Under the pieces are notes generated by a model that had not been told where the DNA came from, searched no databases, and saw only the letters and a program-made list of their open reading frames with translations. The translations under genes and the position numbers were made by a program. From Pseudomonas sp. UMAB-08 (GTDB lineage: Bacteria; Pseudomonadota; Gammaproteobacteria; Pseudomonadales; Pseudomonadaceae), in contig NZ_LT607431.1 of assembly GCF_900095225.1 (NCBI RefSeq), forward strand, positions 1-33,266: a DNA stretch of 33,266 nt, in the 5' to 3' direction. Below are positions 14,977 through 22,875 of the stretch, piece after piece (positions within the stretch are counted from its first letter, which is position 1; each line of letters opens with the position of its first letter).

Positions 14977-16051
14977 CTATGCCGCTCTTTTCTCGTCCTG
15001 ATCCTCCCGATCCGGGTTCAGCATCACCGTTCCTATTGGCTCCCAGTTTCGCGTCTGACCTGACCAGCGTTCCGGGTTCTTCTCCAGGGCTCGTTCGTAC
15101 AGGTCATGCCGTCGAGCCAGGATCTGATGATCCACCCCGCGATGGCGCTCTGACGGCGTGACGAAGCGGATACGGCTATGCCTGTGTTCGTTGGTTGTAC
15201 CAGCGCATGAAATCCCTCACCCAACCTCGTGCAGCGTCCAAACTGGCAAAGCCACCCTGCGGCCATTGCGGGCAGTATTTTAGCGTTCTAAACAGCGATT
15301 CCGAGTACGGATTATCGTTGCTCACCCGCGGTCGGCCGCGCGAAGGCGTGATGCCAGTTCGTACATCTTGCTCAACAGCGTCACCGACTTCATCGGCGCG
15401 CCATTGTCGGAGTGCAACACCAGCGGCTCGCGTAAACACTGCTCGCCGATCACGCTGCGTTGCAGTAACGCAGCGGCTTTCTCGCCGCTTTATTCTTCGT
15501 AGACCTCCCAACCCACGGCCTTGCGGCTGTAGATATCTTCGATCAAATTCAGGTAGTAATACTTGCCGCGTATCGGCGACGGCAGATACGTGATGTCCCA
15601 CGACCACACCTGATTGGGCGCTTTGGCGGCATGCGTCGTCGGCGCCGCGTGCCGTCTGGGTCGCTGGCCACGGCCTCGATGCTGTTGTTGACCCGCCGCC
15701 CGCAAGACGCGATAAAACGTCGCTTCCGACGCCAGATAACGCCCTTGATCGGCCAGGCGCGGCACAATCTGGCTCGGCGGCAGATGGGCGTACTCGGGGC
15801 TGTCGCTCAGCCTCGTTCAGCGCATTACGCGGCGTTGGTCGCACGGCTGTTGTTCGAGCATCGGCCTGAACAGTCTGGGCCTCGGTCCAGCGTTGCAGGG
15901 TCCGCTGCGATAGACCGACCTCCTCGCAAGCCCTGATTTTCCTCGCCCCGGCGACGATGACTTCGATCAACCACGTCACGAGCAACTGCCGTTGCGGTAA
16001 AGACGTCAGTTGTCCTCGTTGTAGGTCCCCCAGTAGTCGTTGAGCTTTTTT
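14977..16051 (-). pseudogene. IS3-family OrfB of element C
   Basis: The -1 frame after the slippery heptamer at 16045-16051 gives GQLTSLPQRQLLVTWLIEVI and RACEEVGLSQRTLQRW. Then a ~25-base deletion after NEAERQ is followed by SWDITYLPSPIRGKYYYLNL (first Asp), EVYEE and an in-frame TAA near 15491-15493. VLHSDNGAPMKSVT follows (second Asp); one base is missing near 15352; then GITPSRGRPRVSNDNPYSES (Glu); an extra base near 15192; and finally the tail ending at 14977-14979. It is a DDE transposase gene with four independent lesions. Confidence 0.8.
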
Positions 16052-16506
16052 CGAAGCACCAACAACGCGGCTGTTTCAGCGAGCGCCTTGTCTTTGCGAT
16101 GCAGTTCACGCTCAAGGTCCTGGATGCGTTTCTTGTCTTTGCGAGCTTGTTCGCGATCAACCTTTTGCTGGGTCTGAACGGTTTGCTGGCCGGTGATACA
16201 CGCCTGACGCCAGGCACTGACCTGTTCAGGGTAAAGGCCTTTGCGCCGGCAATACTCGCTCAGCTCGATCTGCGACAAGCTGGCGGTTTCAAGGACAACA
16301 GCGAATCTGGCTTCGGCCGACCAGTTCTCGGAGGGTTGCTTGTTTTCTGACACTGCGATTCCTTCAGCACTGACCTTCTTGCGCCAGTTATACAAAGATA
16401 TCTCGCTAACCCCTTCGCGCCGAGAAACCTCGGCCATCGACAGGTTAAACGGGGGAAGCAGCATCTTCAGCAATGCGGCTTTGCGTTCGGGTGAATAATA
16501 CGTCAC
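16006..16506 (-). CDS. IS3-family OrfA of element C (intact)
   Basis: GTG at 16506 starts TYYSPERKAALLKMLLPPFN, 166 residues in all. It has two helix-turn-helix-like parts, MAEVSRREGVSEISLYNWRK (residues ~20-42) and IELSEYCRRKGLYPEQVSAW, then a leucine-zipper-like coiled coil (QDLERELHRKDKALAETAAL). OrfA binds the IS ends and is part of the OrfAB fusion transposase. The slippery heptamer A AAA AAG at 16051-16045 allows the -1 shift into orfB. A longer frame to 16563 exists but begins in the IS terminal region, so the GTG is preferred. Confidence 0.75.
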   Translation of the reverse strand: MTYYSPERKAALLKMLLPPFNLSMAEVSRREGVSEISLYNWRKKVSAEGIAVSENKQPSENWSAEARFAVVLETASLSQIELSEYCRRKGLYPEQVSAWRQACITGQQTVQTQQKVDREQARKDKKRIQDLERELHRKDKALAETAALLVLRKKLNDYWGTYNEDN

Positions 16507-16585
16507 GACCAGACTCTTTCCGCCCCCGATATGCTTTTTCAGGAAATTTCGCAGAGGCGACAACTATCCTGACACCGGGGGCACT

Positions 16586-16927
16586 GGCAATAGTTTTGCG
16601 TGCACCAGAAGCAACGGCTTGGCTAAAACGTTCAACGAGTTGTTGCCGTTCTGGCAGCGAGGTCAGACGTCTTCGCTGTCGTTTCCCCAGAAGGCATTCA
16701 TCTTTTTTCGCAGCACCAGGATCGCGGCGGTTTCTGCGAGTGCCTTGTCCTTGCGCCGCAGTTCGCGCTCCAACTCGGCCACGGACATGTTTTGATGGGG
16801 GCCGCAATTTGTAGATAAGGGCCGCTTTACGCTCAGATGAATAGCTCGACATTACAGCTCTCTTTGAGGTCCCTGATCTATCGTTTTGATAAATCAGCTC
16901 AGGCGACAACTAGCCTTACACCGGGGG
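16586..16927 (-). pseudogene. Element B remnant: start of orfA and orfA/orfB overlap
   Basis: The minus strand begins at MSSYSSERKAALIYKLRPPS (ATG at ~16853) and passes straight to GRVGARTAAQGQGTRRNRRD and KKDECLLGKRQRRRLTSLPE, joined to RQQLVERFSQAVASGARKTI. Compared with element A, 310 bases of orfA are missing; the junction is the 9-base sequence CAACTCGGC that occurs at both ends of the missing segment in A (5065-5073 and 5375-5383). Confidence 0.75.
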
Positions 16928-17253
16928 CCCGTTGGGCCATAACGTTTTTCTATGTTGCGGCACGTAGCGCAAACGACGGGCCCACATACTGCACGTTCGG
17001 CGGCTACCCGCAACTTGTGACCCGAAAAGGCGATGGAAAATAGAACGAAAAAGATGAGGAGGATGCACCGGGTAATAAGGTCATCTTGGGTAAGATCATT
17101 TCCTGAAACTCCCAGCGCCAGCGCATCTCCGAATGTCGAGCCAGAAGTGATTAGGGAAACAAACAGCCAGCAGCACAGTAGGATGGCTATCAGCGGGATG
17201 ACTAGTTTGGTGCCGCTCCATAGGTCAACGGCGATACGAATTACGGTTTTCAA
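16928..17253 (-). pseudogene. Small membrane protein, 3' end lost to element B
   Basis: ATG at 17253 opens MKTVIRIAVDLWSGTKLVIP with two hydrophobic segments, residues ~18-37 (LVIPLIAILLCCWLFVSLI) and ~62-78 (CILLIFFVLFSIAFSG), then GHKLRVAAERAVCGPVVCAT. Near 16928 the frame enters the terminal repeat of element B and stops. Function and family are not recognised, and the RBS is weak. The original C-terminus is unknown, so it is listed as truncated. Confidence 0.4.
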
Positions 17254-17454
17254 TTTCGGGCCCGGGTTCTATATGGGTTTCGGAAATGGGATTTTATCTT
17301 AACCAAATTGCTGCGCGCGAACCAACCCTTCGAGAGCAAGAAAGCCTACCTCTGTGCGACATCCCGCTTTCCGGTTAAGCCTACTGAACGTCTGTTGCAG
17401 GCTGTCTCATGCGCATTATGTCTCTGGCCCTCAAGCATCCGGTGCTCATTTAGT
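17254..17454. other. Stretch without a recognised gene
   Basis: Broken frames only. The plus strand from 17308 may be an even more decayed upstream part of the Tn3-type transposase gene that follows, but no domain could be recognised before about 17455. Confidence 0.3.
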
Positions 17455-17810
17455 AGGTGGAGCGACAGGTTCAGGCAGCGCCCGAAAGTTGGGCGAAGTA
17501 CGGTGAGCACGATGTCACCCCCCGTGAACACGCCTAGGAGCTGCGTACCTATCTGGGCTTGCTACCGTTAGGGCTGTCGGACTTTATCGTATTGGTACGC
17601 GAGTTCCCCGACCTAGCCAAGCAGACCGACAAAGATCTGTTACTGGCCGCGCAGGCCCTGGAGAACCTGCGTCAGCAGCGGGTGATGGTGATCGAGCCTA
17701 CTCCGAAACCGTGTCGAGTCTATCGCGCTTTGTAACAAGCCTGATGAGCTGCTGACCACCAAAGCGGGCAGCAACAGCACCTGGTTATGCGCTGGCCGCG
17801 GCTGGTGAGA
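17455..17810 (+). pseudogene. Tn3-family transposase, N-terminal (DUF4158-like) remnant
   Basis: The plus strand reads ERQVQAAPESWAKYGEHDVT, PREHA, a TAG, then ELRTYLGLLPLGLSDFIVLV, REFPDLAKQTDKDLLLAAQA and LENLRQQRVMVIEPT to RVYRAL. A shift then gives CNKPDELLTTKAGSNSTWL. This matches the layout of the N-terminal DUF4158 region of Tn3-type transposases (REH-EL-YLGL-PF, LRRR-I-P). In-frame stops and missing sequence make it a pseudogene. No Tn3 terminal repeats were found. Confidence 0.6.
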
Positions 17811-17919
17811 TGCCGACGACTCGCGCCCTGGCTTGTAGATCAAACCGTCTAGTTGCTATTCTTGAAAACGCTGACACCAAAGAGTGACCGAGCTCAGAGA
17901 GAGAGCCCAACCAAGCAGG

Positions 17920-18063
17920 CTACTTCACCCGCGAACAACCTTCGGCGGCCAACAGGATCACTCCGGCGCGACGGCCGTCACGCTGACTGATGGTAGCAGA
18001 CCATGTACGGCGACTTAGCTCAGTGTGTTCTTCGGGACGCGGGACAATATCTTGGGTGCTCAT
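17920..18063 (-). pseudogene. IS630-family transposase, N-terminal fragment
   Basis: ATG at 18063, with GGAGG 7-8 bases upstream, gives MSTQDIVPRPEEHTELSRRT then WSATISQRDGRRAGVILLAAEGCSR and stops at 17920. The pattern (short Glu/Leu start, R-RA-VILLAAEG-S) is that of the N-terminal HTH region of IS630 transposases. It is probably the same subgroup as the C-terminal pieces at 1-216 and 32757-33266, though it does not overlap them. Sequence beyond codon 47 has been replaced by Tn3-type debris. Confidence 0.5.
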
Positions 18064-18139
18064 CTGTTCGCCTCCAAGGATGTGATAACCAAGAAGCCGT
18101 AGCCAATTCTCCGAAGAATTCATTTTAAATGACCGCCCT

Positions 18140-21100
18140 CTAACGCATGTCCGCATAGGGCGTGACCGGTTCGATTGGCATTGACAGATTGCCTTGCCAT
18201 TCATCGAATGTGTAACGCAAGTAGAGCATAGCGCGGCTTGGCGCATAGCCCTCGCTGTGCTGCCAGGCCACGCCACTACCGAGTACAATGTGGTCGGAAA
18301 GGCGGCGCTCGATCAAGCCTTGCAAACGCACACCGATGCCGCTGCTGCTACTTCCGACTTTGCTCAGGTTAGTGCTCTCGTCGATCTCCAGACCGGCCGC
18401 GCTGATCTGGCTGAGCAACTTTCCGGCCGGGCCATCCAGAGGATAAAGGTCGCTGCCGCGGGTACGGGACCAGGACCAGCCCACCGAGCTTTCCAGTGAG
18501 ACCGACCAGTTCGGGTTACGCCAGGCATAATTGAGGGGCACGCCGATCGAGTAATACTGCTGCGGGCTGTAATAACCACCCTGCCCCAGGGTGTATTCGC
18601 TAAGGTCTTTGTCATAGCCCCAATACATCAGGGTCAGACCGGTACGCATGCGTTCGTCGGCGCGGTCGATAAGCTTATAGTAGTACCCGGCCATAGCCGA
18701 GCGACGCTGGTTGTCGACGACATTTTCGCCGCGCAGCCAATGGGCGCCGAAACTGGCCCAGACGCCGTCCACCCCTCCTTCGTCGTGGCTCAGGCTCAGG
18801 GTCACGCCGTTGGTAGTGACGCCGCCCCAGCGGACACCGGTCACCGGGGCGACCGCACCGGCGTAGGACACCACCGAGTTTGTCATCGGCCGACGCGATG
18901 CGGTCAACGTCCAGCCCAGGGACTTCCAGTCGCTGCTGTAGCTAACGCCACCCAACCAGTTGCCGACTTCGAAACCCTGCGGCGAGTGCCCCAGATCGAA
19001 CGCCCACAGTGCATTCTTCCAACCCATCGCCAGGCTCGGACCGCTGGTGCTTTGCGAAGTACTGGGACAACCGTTGTGCACCAGCGTTCCGGTGGCGCGA
19101 TCACGAAGCTGCACGGCGCAGGTGCCAAACGCTTCGCGGTGCAAACCGTCGGCGTCGGTGTCGTAGCGGCTGACCTGCAGATCGACCTGCTCGGCCTGCA
19201 CAAAGCCCTGCCCCTGAGCGAGCGGCGCGTCAATGCGCAGGATAGTGGTCTGGGTCGTCAGGTCGGAAATCCCCGGCGACGTGTTGTCCGTGCGCCAGGC
19301 GAAGTCGTGATAGAGATTCACGGTCGGGTTCTGCTGTTGATACAAAGTATCGACATCGCTGCGCAGGCTACGCGGCATCCAGGTGTCGTTGTCTTTGGCG
19401 CGACTGGCCGTGGTCATGGTCATGGTCATGGTCATGGTCATGGTCATGGCAATATTGTCGCGGGGGCTTCCCTGCGCAAGCGTAATTAACCCGGCGGCGA
19501 CCATGCTGCTGGCGTAATTATCCAGTGCCTGTTGTGGCTGCTCTTTGGCCATCAGGCGTGCGGCATCGCGATAGATCAACGGATCGGTCTGCGGCGTTTG
19601 CAGCATTTTCGCGAACAGCGCGCTGGCCTTGTCACGCTCACCCACGGCCGTCCAGGCATTGGCCAGCCGACGTTGCCAGGCGGCGCTCGGCGCTGCGGGC
19701 GGGGTGATTTTTTCCAGTACCTGATGCGCCCGTCCGGCATGGCCGCTGGCAATCAGGGTTTCGGCCAGGCCCAGTTGCGCCTCGGCGTTGTCCGGTTCGC
19801 GTTTCAAGACTTTGCGGTAGAAGGCTTCGGCCTGGACCTGATCGCCACGCTGGAAAGCCCAATCAGCCAGGGTCGATAGGTCATCGGTGGTCGGGTTGCG
19901 CGACAGCAAGGCAATGGCCTCGGGTTCGCGTCCGTTGTCACGCAACTTCCCGGCCTGCGCCAGCAGTTGGCGGCGCTGCACCCGAGCGGCCAGTTCGCGC
20001 ATGTTGTCGGTCCAGGCTGGCGCCGGAATCTTTGCCAACGTCTGCAAGACATCGCCGTCGCGATTTTCGGTTGCCAGATACAAACCATGGGCATAGCGCG
20101 CCTCAGGGTTTTGGCCCTGACGCTCCAGCAGCTGGCGGAAGCTGTCATCGGCGTCCCGGGGCAGACCCAGCATGAGCTGAGCATTGGCCAGACGGTATGT
20201 CAGCCATGGATTGTCCGGGTCCAGTACGCGGATTTTTTTCAGCAGCACCACCAACTGCGCCCAATCGGCGCGTTGCGTGGCGGCGTCGGCTTGCAGGTTC
20301 AAGCGGGCAAGTTCAATGCTCTGGCGCAACGCGGTAAATTCGACCTGATTGGAGGCTGGCAGGGTATTCAAAAAAGCTTCGGCCTTGTCCGTGGACTGCG
20401 CCTGATACAACCGCACCAGCGCCCGCACCACGCTGCCATTGCCCGGCTCGACCATACGCGCCTGTAACAACAGCGGCTCGGCAGCGATATCGTCGGCTTC
20501 GGCGAGGGCAACATTGGCCAGCCCGATCAGTGAATCGGCATCCGTGGGCTTGAGCTTGCGCGACTGTTGATAGGCCTGGCGAGCCGCCGGGTAATCCTTG
20601 CGCTGCAATGCCTGATCACCTTTTTGCAAGAGCATCCAATTGCGGGTAGCGGCCAGCAAGTCCTGCCATTTGCTGATGAAGTCGGTGTCCTGTTCCTTGG
20701 CCAACGCAGTGGTGAACGCGTCGTACGCCTGTGGGTATTTGCTCTGGCGCATCAAGGCCGTGCCCAGCGCGCCATACAGGCTCGGGTCCTGGGGGTAGCG
20801 TTTCAACGCCCGGCGCAGCAGGCTTTCGGCGTTTGCGCTGTCGTTGGCGTTGCCCTTCTCCAGCAGCGCCTTGGCTTTTACTCCCGCCTGCCAGGCCGGG
20901 TCATCGAGCAATTGCTGCTGACTTTGCAGCTGTTTGTTGGCGTCGTTCTTTAGCGGCGAATAGGGGTAATAACTGGCGAATGTCTTCCAGGCGCGTGCAC
21001 TGTCTGGCCCCACCGGCAATTTGATCAGGTAGCTGTATTCGCGCTCGGCGGCATTGTTGCTGGCTTGAGAGTCAGCGGCCAATTGATGCAGGACGACCAG

Positions 21101-21751
21101 CGCCTCGGCGGGACGATTCTCGGCGAACAGCAGCCCGACTAGGGTCTGGCGCAGCGCGGCGTTACCTGGGTATTGGCGGTCCAGGTTGCGCAGTTGTTCG
21201 ATCACCGCCCCACGTTGCCCAGCAATGTTACTGCGCGCACCCCAATATTCAAGGGCGCTGACCAGGTCCGGCGGCTCGCTGCCGAACAATTGTTCATAAG
21301 CCTTGGCCGCTTCCTCGAAGCGCCCGGCAGCGGCCAGCAGTCGCGCTTGTTGCAACTGACGCTGACCGTCCACGCCTTGCAGTTTGATCAGCGCCACTGC
21401 CTGACGCAGCGCTGGCGAATCGGCTGACTGCTGGCTCAGTTGGGTCAGCAATTGTTCGGCCCACGGTTGATTTTTCTGGGCCAGAGCCTGACGAATTTCA
21501 GCCACCAGCACCTGCGGGTGATTGGGGGCGATCAGTTGCAGGCGCGCCAGAGAATCACGCGTCAGATCATCCCGTGATAGCGCCTCACCAATGCGCATCT
21601 GCTCCACCAGCCACTGCTGTTGCTCCGGCTGAGTAAGCGGCTGCGCACCCACCGTGGCCGCCCATAAACAGCTCAACAACGGTCCGCTCAGCAGCATCCA
21701 CCGCATCGCAAGCCTGTTCCGCACAGTTTTTTGTACGGCTACTTTTTGCAT
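18140..21751 (-). CDS. bcsC: Cellulose synthase outer-membrane subunit BcsC
   Basis: A 1203-residue protein (E. coli BcsC is about 1157) that exports cellulose through the outer membrane. After an N-terminal signal region (WMLLSGPLLSCLWAATVGAQ) come many TPR units to about residue 740, for example EGLFG-like repeats AEAQLGLAETLIASGHAGRA. A linker carries (Met-Thr)6, and the BCSC_C beta-barrel starts near SLRSDVDTLYQQQNPTVNLY and ends PIEPVTPYADMR. The ATG at 21751 overlaps bcsZ by 13 bases; a later ATG (MRWMLLSG) is a possible alternative. It is the last gene of the operon. The TPR part should bridge the periplasm to BcsA/BcsB. Confidence 0.93.
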   Translation of the reverse strand: MQKVAVQKTVRNRLAMRWMLLSGPLLSCLWAATVGAQPLTQPEQQQWLVEQMRIGEALSRDDLTRDSLARLQLIAPNHPQVLVAEIRQALAQKNQPWAEQLLTQLSQQSADSPALRQAVALIKLQGVDGQRQLQQARLLAAAGRFEEAAKAYEQLFGSEPPDLVSALEYWGARSNIAGQRGAVIEQLRNLDRQYPGNAALRQTLVGLLFAENRPAEALVVLHQLAADSQASNNAAEREYSYLIKLPVGPDSARAWKTFASYYPYSPLKNDANKQLQSQQQLLDDPAWQAGVKAKALLEKGNANDSANAESLLRRALKRYPQDPSLYGALGTALMRQSKYPQAYDAFTTALAKEQDTDFISKWQDLLAATRNWMLLQKGDQALQRKDYPAARQAYQQSRKLKPTDADSLIGLANVALAEADDIAAEPLLLQARMVEPGNGSVVRALVRLYQAQSTDKAEAFLNTLPASNQVEFTALRQSIELARLNLQADAATQRADWAQLVVLLKKIRVLDPDNPWLTYRLANAQLMLGLPRDADDSFRQLLERQGQNPEARYAHGLYLATENRDGDVLQTLAKIPAPAWTDNMRELAARVQRRQLLAQAGKLRDNGREPEAIALLSRNPTTDDLSTLADWAFQRGDQVQAEAFYRKVLKREPDNAEAQLGLAETLIASGHAGRAHQVLEKITPPAAPSAAWQRRLANAWTAVGERDKASALFAKMLQTPQTDPLIYRDAARLMAKEQPQQALDNYASSMVAAGLITLAQGSPRDNIAMTMTMTMTMTMTTASRAKDNDTWMPRSLRSDVDTLYQQQNPTVNLYHDFAWRTDNTSPGISDLTTQTTILRIDAPLAQGQGFVQAEQVDLQVSRYDTDADGLHREAFGTCAVQLRDRATGTLVHNGCPSTSQSTSGPSLAMGWKNALWAFDLGHSPQGFEVGNWLGGVSYSSDWKSLGWTLTASRRPMTNSVVSYAGAVAPVTGVRWGGVTTNGVTLSLSHDEGGVDGVWASFGAHWLRGENVVDNQRRSAMAGYYYKLIDRADERMRTGLTLMYWGYDKDLSEYTLGQGGYYSPQQYYSIGVPLNYAWRNPNWSVSLESSVGWSWSRTRGSDLYPLDGPAGKLLSQISAAGLEIDESTNLSKVGSSSSGIGVRLQGLIERRLSDHIVLGSGVAWQHSEGYAPSRAMLYLRYTFDEWQGNLSMPIEPVTPYADMR
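19412..19447. repeat. Hexanucleotide tandem repeat (GGTCAT)6 inside bcsC
   Basis: Six perfect copies of GGTCAT (ATGACC on the coding strand) encode Met-Thr six times. The array lies between the TPR part and the outer-membrane barrel domain of BcsC. Changes in copy number would keep the frame and lengthen or shorten the linker by two residues each. Confidence 0.97.
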
Positions 21752-22875
21752 AGACTCATCCAGTTCGGTAGCAGCCGTCCATCCTTGTCGAAGCGGTATC
21801 GCTGCTCGTCCCAACCCAGGCCGAACATCAGCAGGGATTGGTTGTAATAGACATCGGCCGGCGGCGACGACTGGTGTACCTTGTCGCGTTGTGCGACCAA
21901 GGTCGTGTTGGCCGTGGCATCGCTAGCCAGCAGTGGCAACAACGCCGCAGAGAAACCCACCGTCCCCCTGCCGCTATCAGTGCCCGATGCGGTATCGACA
22001 TGTTCCGGCACATAACCAAGCCGGGCGGTCGCGTCCAGCATCGGCTTGAAGCGTTTGATTAATACCGCCCGCCCCGGCGCATCGTCGGCCAGCATGCCAA
22101 GCCACAAATAGACGCGTATGGCGTCATAGCTGCCATCCGACCCTTTGCGGGTGTCCGGCGCCCAGCCTTGTCCGGCCTGCCACAACAGCCAGTCTGGAGC
22201 CAAGCCCTTGGGCAAACCTTCGAGCAACAAACGCTGGGTGTTGTCGGCAAGTTCGGCCCAAATTGGCGCAATCTGCGCGAAGCGCGCCAGCAATTGCGGT
22301 GGTAGGTAACTGGGGTTCAGGCGCCAACCTTGCTCTGATTCGAAGCCCGTATCCCCCGGCAGCAGCATCAAGCCCAACCCCGGCAGCTTGCGCAAGGTTT
22401 GCGCCGCGCTGCGCCAGAGCAGGTTACGGCCCAGGGTTTCGTAATCGGGCTGATGCCACAGACGCCCGGCTTCCAGCAGGCTGTAGGCCATCCATAGATC
22501 GGCATCGCTGGCATTGTTGGCATCAAGCACCTGCCACTGTCCGTCCTTGGCACGGCCCCATTGCCAGGCGGGCAACTGACGATTCAGATCGCCGCCCGCC
22601 AGATTGCTTTGGGTCCAGCGCAACAGCCGGGCGAAAGTAGCATGGTCGTTGGCTAGCAAAGCGAAAAACAAGCCGTAGCTCTGGCCTTCAGAGGTGGTGA
22701 TCGACTGCGTGGAGGACCGGTCGATCACCCGACCGTCCTCGCTCACCAGCGTCTGTTTGTAGTTATCCCAGGCAGGCCAGGCGCATTGAGGCGCGGCCTC
22801 TGCCGTACCCGACATATTGGCCAGGATGACCGTCAGAGTCAGCGCCAAAGCTGTTTTCACCCGCTTATTGCTCAT
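21739..22875 (-). CDS. bcsZ: Cellulase BcsZ (GH8 endo-1,4-beta-glucanase)
   Basis: A 378-residue periplasmic glycoside hydrolase family 8 enzyme that trims nascent cellulose. The signal peptide is MSNKRVKTALALTLTVILAN, with a cleavage site near GTAEA-AP. Catalytic context: ITTSEGQSYGLFFALLA (general acid Glu, corresponding to E55 of E. coli BcsZ), NASDADLWMAYSLLEA and GSYDAIRVYLWLGM (base Asp, corresponding to D243). Length agrees with the family (about 370). ATG at 22875 overlaps the end of bcsB by 11 bases. It lies between bcsB and bcsC, the standard place. Confidence 0.94.
   Translation of the reverse strand: MSNKRVKTALALTLTVILANMSGTAEAAPQCAWPAWDNYKQTLVSEDGRVIDRSSTQSITTSEGQSYGLFFALLANDHATFARLLRWTQSNLAGGDLNRQLPAWQWGRAKDGQWQVLDANNASDADLWMAYSLLEAGRLWHQPDYETLGRNLLWRSAAQTLRKLPGLGLMLLPGDTGFESEQGWRLNPSYLPPQLLARFAQIAPIWAELADNTQRLLLEGLPKGLAPDWLLWQAGQGWAPDTRKGSDGSYDAIRVYLWLGMLADDAPGRAVLIKRFKPMLDATARLGYVPEHVDTASGTDSGRGTVGFSAALLPLLASDATANTTLVAQRDKVHQSSPPADVYYNQSLLMFGLGWDEQRYRFDKDGRLLPNWMSLCKK

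Larger units (their letters stand above)
14939..16580 (-). mobile_element. IS3-family element C (1642 bp), inserted in element B
   Basis: C is bounded by GCACT on both sides (14934-14938 and 16581-16585), a 5-bp target duplication fitting the 3-5 bp of IS3 elements. Left end CGGCGTGTTTCAAGGTACTT and right end (inverted) CCCCGGTGTCAGGATAGTTG are related inverted repeats. It carries an intact orfA and a broken orfB on the minus strand. Confidence 0.88.
13927..16927 (-). mobile_element. IS3-family element B, split by element C
   Basis: The left end CGGCGTTTTGCAAGGTAGTT is at 13927 and the right end, near 16927, reads inward CCCCCGGTGTAAGGCTAGTT. Element C occupies 14939-16580 inside B. The two halves of B join in exact register with element A once C and one copy of the 5-base duplication are removed. 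B also lacks 310 bases relative to A (16771-16779 junction). It inserted into the phage tape-measure gene on the left. No target duplication is seen for B itself. Confidence 0.8.

Noticed and set aside
19412..19447. CRISPR-like short repeats
   Set aside because: The array is a perfect 6-base tandem repeat in a coding frame, without spacers; no cas genes or 25-40 base repeats were seen anywhere in the window.
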